A stretch of 64,000 nt of DNA from JALZKA01 sp963754045 (GTDB taxonomy: Bacteria; Actinomycetota; Thermoleophilia; Solirubrobacterales; 70-9): positions 645,414 through 709,413 of the forward strand of contig CAVWEN010000003.1 of assembly GCA_963754045.1 (NCBI GenBank), read 5' to 3'. This document shows positions 53,991-59,792 of this stretch, piece by piece (within the stretch, counting starts at the first letter, position 1; every line of letters begins with the position of its first letter). A model generated the notes under the pieces. That model saw only the letters and a list, made by a program, of their open reading frames with translations. It searched no databases and was not told the origin of the DNA. A program made the position numbers and the translations under genes.

Positions 53991-54727
53991 GAGTACGGTC
54001 TCCACTCTGCGCCCAACTCCCGGAGCTCGATGCGCTCCGCGCTGTGAGTCCCGCGAATCGCACGCGCGACACCGTCCGCCGTAGTGCCGAACGGCGCGTA
54101 GTAGCGGACCGCACTCACCCAGCGAGCGCGTCGCCAGCCACGCACGATCTCCTCCAGCCTCCGCGCGGCCTTCGGGGTGAGTTCGACCTCGACTGCGAGT
54201 GTTAGACCGTCGCGACGAACCGCGAGATCCGCGCGATGTCGAATCGGCGAGCCGTCCGGCCGCTCGCCGACGATCGCACTTGCCACGGGTTCGCCGACCT
54301 CCGCCTCCAACGATCTGATCTCCCGCTCGCTCAGCACCGCCACCTCGCCGAACTCCTCCTCCAGAGCAAGCGCTATCTCCCCGCACGCGATCCAATGGCC
54401 CACCTGCTCGGCCCGGACCTGTGCGGTCCGAAGGTCGAGCCCTGTGAACTCCAGTCCTGCTTTCGTGGCTCGGATCAGCGAGGGCTGGCCCCGCAACGTT
54501 TCGACCCGGTCGAGCAAGCCTGTGTTCGCGCAGACCGCGACTCGCCTGTACGCGGCGGTGCGCCCAAGCTGAAACCGTGCCCGCACTTGGTCCAGCGTCA
54601 CCGCCCCCATGCGCCCGATCCAGCGGACGATCTCCCAGTCGCGCACCGCGCTGCTGCCGGCGGTCGCGCCGGCGATCCGGCCCGGCGTCGCTTGCTCTGT
54701 CATCAGTGCTGACGATCGCGCGCTCAT
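53987..54727 (-). CDS. Replication-relaxation-family-like protein
   Basis: A 246-residue protein. The N-terminal winged helix (VRDWEIVRWIGRMGAVTLDQ, LGRTAAYRRVAVCANTGLL) and the following domain with a restriction-fold-like strand (IRHRADLAVRRDGLTLAVEV then ELTPKAARRLEEIVRGW) match the outline of the actinobacterial replication-relaxation proteins found on plasmids and integrative elements. The start is the ATG at 54727; another ATG is at 54703. It overlaps the HTH gene by 4 nt. The role is probably in element replication or control. Confidence 0.72.
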   Translation of the reverse strand: MSARSSALMTEQATPGRIAGATAGSSAVRDWEIVRWIGRMGAVTLDQVRARFQLGRTAAYRRVAVCANTGLLDRVETLRGQPSLIRATKAGLEFTGLDLRTAQVRAEQVGHWIACGEIALALEEEFGEVAVLSEREIRSLEAEVGEPVASAIVGERPDGSPIRHRADLAVRRDGLTLAVEVELTPKAARRLEEIVRGWRRARWVSAVRYYAPFGTTADGVARAIRGTHSAERIELRELGAEWRPYS

Positions 54728-54779
54728 CGCTACTACCAAGTCGGAGCAGCGGGCAATTTGTATGGACGCGCCTCGCCAT

Positions 54780-55133
54780 CTACTCGTCCAGCTCGTCGAT
54801 CTCGAGCGCGAGCCCTCCGCGCAGCACCAGGCCAACTGACAGCCACCGCTCCTCCCCATCGGCGTACTTGGTCTGCCAGGCCCGGAGGAGGTTGCGCTCG
54901 GAGAGGTAGATCAGGACCCCGGCGACCTCGATCGCAAGGGCGCCCTCGCCCGCCCCACCCAGCTCCACACCCCGCTCGACGATGCCGGTGAACAAGAGCG
55001 CGGGCTCGCGAGTACGCGGGCTCGCGCCGCGAACACCCACGCACACGCGCCGCCCGATCAGCGCGTGCATCGCGGCAAGCGCCTCGCCGAAATCGCATCC
55101 CCGCTCGTCCATCCTGTAGCGCCGGTCGCCCAC
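54780..55133 (-). CDS. Element-borne protein of unknown function
   Basis: A 117-residue protein with no recognised domain: MGDRRYRMDERGCDFGEALA, then GRRVCVGVRGASPRTREPAL and beta-rich sequence ending LRGGLALEIDELDE. There is no membrane segment. It lies between the sigma-like factor and the replication-relaxation-like gene on the same strand, so it is likely part of the mobile element. Codon use is GC-rich like its neighbours. ATG 55112 is an alternative start. Confidence 0.65.
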   Translation of the reverse strand: MGDRRYRMDERGCDFGEALAAMHALIGRRVCVGVRGASPRTREPALLFTGIVERGVELGGAGEGALAIEVAGVLIYLSERNLLRAWQTKYADGEERWLSVGLVLRGGLALEIDELDE

Positions 55134-55169
55134 TGCTGTTCAACCCCGCCGCTCCCGCCCACGCCCCCC

Positions 55170-55733
55170 TCAGGAGCGGAGCTCCTTCAGCTGTGCGTTG
55201 GCCTTCTGGACGCGCTTGCGGACCTGCCGCGCTGTTAGACCGAGCTGCTCGGCTATCTCGGAGGTTCCGTATCCGGCCGCGCTGAGGATCAGGACCGCTG
55301 CCCACTCCTCGGGGAGCTCCTGCAGCAGCTCCCGCGCCTCGTGGAGCGCCTCGTGGTCGAGCATCCGCTCCAGGGGCTCGCCGGGCTCGACGCCGTCACT
55401 CCGCTGGTTGTCACCGGACCGCACCTCGAAGCGATCACGCTCGCTGTCCCGAGCCATCCAAACCGACCGCCGCCGCTCGGTGCGCTGCGCCTTCCAAGCC
55501 GACGACTGGACGCACCGGATCAGGTATCGCCGAACGCCGACGGTGTCGGCGGGATCTCCGGGGAACGCGCTCAGCAGCTGCGCGAAGCCTTGCTGGACGG
55601 CCTCCTCGACCTGGTCCCCCCGGGCACCGGCGTTGTAGGCGACCCCGCGGAGCATGTCGGTGCTCTCTTCGGCGACCCGCGCCGCCGTCGCTCGGAGGAC
55701 GATCGCGTTGGCCGTGGTGGGTCGAGGGGACAT
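55170..55733 (-). CDS. Sigma-70-like factor carried by the element
   Basis: A 187-residue protein with a sigma layout: an N-terminal region-2-like helical part (EESTDMLRGVAYNAGARGDQ, VRRYLIRCVQSSAWKAQR) and a C-terminal region-4 HTH (LQELPEEWAAVLILSAAGYG, TSEIAEQLGLTARQVRKRVQ). Region 2 is divergent, so a phage-type regulator is possible. The ATG at 55733 follows a GAGGGG Shine-Dalgarno by 8 nt. No anti-sigma gene is seen beside it. It is probably the first gene of the element's minus-strand transcript. Confidence 0.75.
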   Translation of the reverse strand: MSPRPTTANAIVLRATAARVAEESTDMLRGVAYNAGARGDQVEEAVQQGFAQLLSAFPGDPADTVGVRRYLIRCVQSSAWKAQRTERRRSVWMARDSERDRFEVRSGDNQRSDGVEPGEPLERMLDHEALHEARELLQELPEEWAAVLILSAAGYGTSEIAEQLGLTARQVRKRVQKANAQLKELRS

Positions 55734-56281
55734 GGCCGCCCCTCTGCACGCACTGCGTGCCACCATGGCGGCCGTTCGCTCGGCCCAACACGGCCGAATG
55801 CGTTCACCCTGCCGCCGACCGGCACCGGATCAGCCTGCGACTGCCCCAATCACGCTGGAGGGGAAGCGACGCCGCAGGCGGAAAGCAGGAGCGCGGGAAG
55901 GCGAAGCAGGAGCGCGGGAGCTTCGTCGGCGTCTGCCTGCTCGTCGTCCAGACCAGTTACCTGACGCGTCACCGGTGGCGTGACCGCTTGGAGAAGCCGG
56001 CGAGCTCAGCGCTCGCGTGATCGGACGCGCCGGTTCCAGTCATGCGGGTCGTCGGAGGCCGTACCGCCCCGTGGTGGCCAAGGGAGTCACATGACTGGTC
56101 GCTGCCGACAGCGCCTTGCTGTGGTACGGGATGATCTCGACGGTCGCGCGCATTTGGCGTCTGCAGTGAAGGGGCTGGGCAGCGCCGGAAGGCGCAGAGC
56201 TAGCGGGGCCAACCCTCAGGGGCGGCCCCGCCGTGGAAGTCGCCGTCGGACTCTGGAAGCCCGGAGCGGATGGGAACCCCG
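55734..56281. other. Gene-poor stretch with repeats and hairpins
   Basis: About 550 nt without a supported gene. It holds two copies of AAGCAGGAGCGCGGGA (55883-55898 and 55904-55919, period 21), a GCGCC-GGAA-GGCGC hairpin (56182-56195) and an 8-bp hairpin GCGGGGCC/GGCCCCGC (56203-56231). The promoter of the sigma-like gene must lie near its left end. It may contain the right border of the mobile element. Confidence 0.5.
56182..56231. repeat. Two adjacent hairpins in the gene-poor stretch
   Basis: A 5-bp stem with a GGAA tetraloop is followed 7 nt later by an 8-bp stem with a 13-nt loop. No T tract follows on either strand. The pair could be part of a structured RNA or a rho-dependent end. 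Confidence 0.4.
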
Positions 56282-56608
56282 CTATAGCTCGCAGTAGACG
56301 AGCTTGTCGAACTCGGCGTCCAGGAGCGCCGAATACTCCGCGCCAGACGGCGGGGATCCTGCGTTCACCCAATTCTCGTAAGCCTTGTTGTACTGGGCCT
56401 TTGCTCCTGCACAACGGCGGTCGATGAGGGTGTTCGGGTGCTTGACCGGTTGCCCCAGCGAGCGAGCGGCAATGTCCACCTGCTCCTCGAGCAACTTCCT
56501 GAGGAGCCTGCGGTTGGCCCCCGCTTCCACCTGGGCCGGGTCGACTTCCTTCTCAGCGATCGACTCGATCGAACCTCCGATCGGCCGTCCGGTCTCCTTG
56601 GTGCTCAT
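56282..56608 (-). CDS. 108-residue protein, last gene of the unknown cluster
   Basis: A 108-residue soluble protein. The start MSTKETGRPIGGSIESIAEK is followed by a helical domain and two cysteines, in DRRCAGAKAQY and KLVYCEL. No family is recognised. The ATG at 56608 has a GAGGAG Shine-Dalgarno 6 nt before it. It lies 41 nt after the 266-residue lipoprotein gene on the same strand. Confidence 0.72.
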   Translation of the reverse strand: MSTKETGRPIGGSIESIAEKEVDPAQVEAGANRRLLRKLLEEQVDIAARSLGQPVKHPNTLIDRRCAGAKAQYNKAYENWVNAGSPPSGAEYSALLDAEFDKLVYCEL

Positions 56609-56649
56609 GTCATCTCCTCTCTTTCGTCGGGTGGAGCTCGTCGTCGTCA

Positions 56650-57450
56650 TCAGTCCACGCACTCACTTACGAAGTTCGTCTTCGTGCCGCCCCCCGTTCC
56701 GCGACCCACGATCAGCCCCTCGACCACGTTGAACCGGTACTCACCAGCGGCCTTCTGGGCCACCTGCTGGGAATCGTCGGCGACCGGAGTGAGGTGCTGC
56801 TCCGTGCCCTGCCGGACAACGAAGACCTTGTTCGCCGACACTGCATCGATGGCGGCGCCCGCGCGCACGAGGTCGTCGATGTGGGGCGGATGATCGCCCA
56901 CCACGTCGGCGTCCAGCGAGAACTCGCCACCGCCCGGATACGTACCGGAGCCCTCGAGGCCACCAGGCGCGAACTGGCCGCTGAGCGTGCCCCCGCCGGG
57001 CGACTCGCCGCGCATAGACCCGTCCTCGCCGATCGTCACCAAGTAGGTGCCCGCATTGGCATTGGGTTCGGCAGTGAAGTCCACCGGGCGTCGCCCCGAG
57101 ATGGCGTAGGTGCCCTCGACCGACTCCTCGGTGACCCGCGCCTCGAGCGTCGCACCGCGCGCGGACTCGAGGTCTGCTCGATCACCTTCGACCGTCCCCT
57201 CGAAGAACTCGCCGGCCCCGGCACCGTCGCAGACGTATGCCGACAGCCGATCGCCTTCCACGGTTACGACCACTATCTCGTCGGTGAGCTCGTCGCCTTC
57301 GGGGGCGGCGACGAAGGTTTGCAGTGCCCCGTTGTCCGTCGCGGCTTCACCGTCGGGCGCGGTGCCCTGATCGTTGCCGCCGCAAGCGGCGAGGCCGAGG
57401 CCGAGCACGACAAGCGCGGCGGCCAAGAGCAAGCGGTGGTCACGGATCAT
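56650..57450 (-). CDS. Predicted lipoprotein, paralogue of its neighbour
   Basis: A 266-residue lipoprotein. The ATG at 57450 starts MIRDHRLLLAAALVVLGLGL, with the lipobox LAAC then GG. The mature part is beta-rich: TVEGDRLSAYVCDGAGAGEF, FEGTVEGDRADLESARGAT, a glycine-rich GGGTLSGQFAPGGLEGSGTY and a C-terminal domain absent from its neighbour. The first 120 residues match the 206-residue lipoprotein upstream in pattern. A GAGGAGATCGGAG ribosome site precedes it. Role unknown; outer face of the membrane is inferred. Confidence 0.82.
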   Translation of the reverse strand: MIRDHRLLLAAALVVLGLGLAACGGNDQGTAPDGEAATDNGALQTFVAAPEGDELTDEIVVVTVEGDRLSAYVCDGAGAGEFFEGTVEGDRADLESARGATLEARVTEESVEGTYAISGRRPVDFTAEPNANAGTYLVTIGEDGSMRGESPGGGTLSGQFAPGGLEGSGTYPGGGEFSLDADVVGDHPPHIDDLVRAGAAIDAVSANKVFVVRQGTEQHLTPVADDSQQVAQKAAGEYRFNVVEGLIVGRGTGGGTKTNFVSECVD

Positions 57451-57469
57451 CTCCGATCTCCTCTCATCG

Positions 57470-58090
57470 TCAGTTCTCGTCGTCAATATTGATGAATCCG
57501 GTCGTGACCTTGCTCAGGGTGATGTTCCCGAGCGGCGTGTCAACCGCGTTCTCCTCGGTTCGGTTGATGAACTGCGTGGTCTTCCCACCACCGGCGCCCG
57601 TCAGGATGGTGGCGCCGCGATGAGAGCCATCGGCCAGGCGGATCAACCCGGCCTCGGCCGACCCGGGCTCCCCAAGCGTCCCGACGGTGCCCCGGTACAG
57701 GCCCGCCTCCCCTTCGGCGGGCTCCAGCGAGAACGCGTGAGTCTCGTCTTCGACGGTGATCTCCCCGGTGGCGCCTTCATCGGTGAGCGTCGCCTCGCCC
57801 AGGGCGGAGCCGTCCCGCGCGACCAGCTCCACCGCGGAGCCGTCGAGCGGCGTGCTCCCGATCCACTGGGCGAGCGAGTCGTCGTCGCAGACGTAGCCCG
57901 CGACCCGCTCGCCATCTGAGATCAGGGCGATGTAGGCATTCGTTCCCTCGAGCTCGCCGACGAACGTGCCTTCTTGGGCGGTCGAAGAGATCGTTTCCGC
58001 GCCATTCTCGTTCCCGCCGCAGGCAGTCACCGCACCTACCAGTGCGAGTGTCAGCAGGAGTGCCGCTGCTCGGTAGGCGGTCCTAGACAC
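57470..58090 (-). CDS. Predicted lipoprotein, paralogue of its neighbour
   Basis: A 206-residue lipoprotein starting at a GTG (58090). The signal is MSRTAYRAAALLLTLALVGA with lipobox VTAC then GG. The mature domain has the same pattern as its neighbour: ISDGERVAGYVCDDDSLAQW, GSTPLDGSAVELVARDGSAL, GEATLTDEGATGEITVED and AGLYRGTVG. The C-terminal end (KTTQFINRTEENAVDTPLGN) differs. It overlaps the stop of the 426-residue gene by 8 nt and ends 19 nt before the next lipoprotein. Confidence 0.82.
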   Translation of the reverse strand: MSRTAYRAAALLLTLALVGAVTACGGNENGAETISSTAQEGTFVGELEGTNAYIALISDGERVAGYVCDDDSLAQWIGSTPLDGSAVELVARDGSALGEATLTDEGATGEITVEDETHAFSLEPAEGEAGLYRGTVGTLGEPGSAEAGLIRLADGSHRGATILTGAGGGKTTQFINRTEENAVDTPLGNITLSKVTTGFINIDDEN

Positions 58091-59363
58091 CCTGCTTCAC
58101 CCTCGGGATGCGAATCGGTTCCTCGATCAAGACTGCGTTAACGCGAGCTGCGCGCGTGACCTTGTGGCGAATCCCGGTGGCGTCCTTTGCTGTGACCGTC
58201 ACATGCCGCACTACCTCCCCGGACTCGCCTTCGAGGTCAAAGGTCACCGAAGTCGTCCCACCGTCGGCTGGCTCGGCTTCGCCTTGATCGACGGACCACT
58301 CGAAGGCGACCGGTTCCGCAACGGAAAATGGCGCTGGGGGCTCCAGGAAGCTGGCCGAGTAGACCACGGGTGCAGGTGCCCTGCGGTCGAGCACGGCTTG
58401 TGACGGCCCATTGATCGCGAGGCCGCCCAACGCGGCACGCGCGGAAACGCCTAGCTGGTCGATCGAGAAATCGACGTAGGCCAGCCGGATCCCGAGGTCC
58501 GGAACCTGCGGCGTGAGGACCTTCTCGGTCAGCGTGCAGAGGGCGCCGGCTCCAGTGTCCTCGCAGTTGGGGGCAAACAGCTGTAGGAGGCCGGCGAGAA
58601 CGGGATCGTCGAAGACGATCCCGCGCTCTGTCTCGCACCGAAGCTTGCCGTCTGTGTCGTCCTGGAAGACCCGCTCGACGAAGACGATTGTGAAGCCGAG
58701 ATCCGGTCCCGCGATCTCCCGGAATCCCTGCACAATCGTGACGACCGTGTCCGGGGGCTCATCGAAAGTCACGTCCGCTCCCGTAAAGACAGTCTTCCCT
58801 CGCGGATTCTCCTTACCACAGCTATCCCGGCGTGGCTGCGCCGCCACCTCGGCAACGGTCTGGGTCCTCGCGAACGATGCACTTACGCGAACCGCCAGGA
58901 GGGGGAAAAACGTCTCGAATCCACGAATCAGATCAACGGGCCCCAGTGCGCGGTCCCTCGCCACTGTCTCCCCTGGCAAGCGGGGTTGATCGCGCCAGGC
59001 GCCAATCGTGGTCGCAGAACGCAATTCCTTCTCCGAACTCCCTGGCACCGGCTGCGGGACCTCGAGTCGCGAGCAAACGCGACGGACGTCGGGGTCCTCA
59101 AGTCCCAGATCCTCCGTAAGCCGCTTCCGTATTCCATCCACGAGCAGGTTTGCGAGGAACTCCGGGAGACACCCGTCTTCGACCTCAGGGTCGGATGACG
59201 TGCTCTGCGGAGCCTGCACTTGCAGGAGCAGAACATCCGGCGGGGACTTCACGAACGGAAACACCCCAGGGTCGACATCGAAATCGGGTGCGAGCTCCGG
59301 GAGGTGCTGCTGGTCCACGATTGGGCGTCGCGGGACACGAATGAACATTTGGGTCGCTCTCAT
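58083..59363 (-). CDS. Large protein with a PKD/Ig-like C-terminal domain, unknown function
   Basis: A 426-residue protein. No clear signal peptide is seen at the predicted ATG (MRATQMFIRVPRRPIVDQQH). Its middle contains paired cysteines (DGCLPEFL, RVCSRLE, RDSCGKE, LRCETER, PNCEDTG, LCTLTEK). Residues about 335-405 look like a beta-sandwich of the PKD/Ig type (VAFEWSVDQGEAEPADGGTT, GEVVRHVTVTAKDATGIRH). No family is recognised. It starts inside the stop of the 33-codon gene (ATGA) and overlaps the lipoprotein gene by 8 nt. Confidence 0.78.
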   Translation of the reverse strand: MRATQMFIRVPRRPIVDQQHLPELAPDFDVDPGVFPFVKSPPDVLLLQVQAPQSTSSDPEVEDGCLPEFLANLLVDGIRKRLTEDLGLEDPDVRRVCSRLEVPQPVPGSSEKELRSATTIGAWRDQPRLPGETVARDRALGPVDLIRGFETFFPLLAVRVSASFARTQTVAEVAAQPRRDSCGKENPRGKTVFTGADVTFDEPPDTVVTIVQGFREIAGPDLGFTIVFVERVFQDDTDGKLRCETERGIVFDDPVLAGLLQLFAPNCEDTGAGALCTLTEKVLTPQVPDLGIRLAYVDFSIDQLGVSARAALGGLAINGPSQAVLDRRAPAPVVYSASFLEPPAPFSVAEPVAFEWSVDQGEAEPADGGTTSVTFDLEGESGEVVRHVTVTAKDATGIRHKVTRAARVNAVLIEEPIRIPRVKQGV

Positions 59364-59461
59364 CTCTCCAGCTCCTGCTCACGGTCTCCGCCGCAGCCGG
59401 CCTCGATCGCACCGAGTCGGGCGAGCAGGAGCAGCAGGGACACGTTGTGCCTGTTGGTCAC
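59360..59461 (-). CDS. 33-residue micro-gene coupled at both ends
   Basis: A GTG at 59461 overlaps the stop of the 78-residue gene (GTGA), and its stop overlaps the ATG of the 426-residue gene (ATGA). The product is MTNRHNVSLLLLLARLGAIE then AGCGGDREQELER: one short hydrophobic helix and a charged end. It may be a tiny membrane or leader-like peptide. The double coupling is the main support; it could instead be a translational linker. Confidence 0.6.
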   Translation of the reverse strand: MTNRHNVSLLLLLARLGAIEAGCGGDREQELER

Positions 59462-59694
59462 GGGATCGACACCTCCCGCACCGCCGTAACCTCGGTTCGG
59501 TCGGCCACGAACGGCGGCAGCTGGGCCAGCGCCCGCTCCTCGTCCTCGGCGCTCACCGTCCACCACAGCCGATGGCTCCCCGAGACGCACGAGGCGATCG
59601 TCGGGCGGCGGCGCAGCGGGCTCTCGAAGCCCTTCCAGGCGGCGAACGCGACCCCGCAGTCCTCCGGTGAGTGGTGATGCGTCAAAAGGAACAT
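59458..59694 (-). CDS. 78-residue protein, first gene of the unknown cluster
   Basis: A small soluble protein beginning MFLLTHHHSPEDCGVAFAAW, with a His-rich start, and continuing SHRLWWTVSAEDEERALAQL then PPFVADRTEVTAVREV. The pattern resembles short ferredoxin-like dimer proteins, but no family is named with confidence. It begins 99 nt downstream of the LuxR-type regulator on the same strand and overlaps the micro-gene by 4 nt. Confidence 0.75.
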   Translation of the reverse strand: MFLLTHHHSPEDCGVAFAAWKGFESPLRRRPTIASCVSGSHRLWWTVSAEDEERALAQLPPFVADRTEVTAVREVSIP

Positions 59695-59792
59695 CGGCAC
59701 GGGCGCACGCTGGCACATTCGGGCGCGCGCGAACATGGGGGAAATCCCTACTTCTGTCCCTACCTTCGGCCTGCCGGCAGGGCCTCTGCGGG

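Larger units (their letters stand above)
52342..55733. mobile_element. Probable integrative element next to tRNA-CAU
   Basis: The segment carries, all on the minus strand, a tyrosine integrase, an excisionase-like HTH protein, a replication-relaxation-like protein, an unknown protein and a sigma-like factor. The integrase end is next to the 5' end of the tRNA, whereas most tRNA-targeting elements join at the 3' end. No duplicated tRNA fragment was found by eye to mark the other boundary, so the right end is uncertain; it may reach into the gene-poor stretch to about 56281. Confidence 0.55.

Noticed and set aside
53634..54779. A 381-codon reading of the excisionase-like gene
   Set aside because: Everything before residue 264 overlaps the replication-relaxation-like gene in another frame; the ATG at 53990 gives a clean ATGA junction.
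55883..55919. Two copies of a 16-nt repeat as a possible CRISPR or iteron array
   Set aside because: Only two copies with a 5-nt spacer and no cas gene or replication gene nearby.
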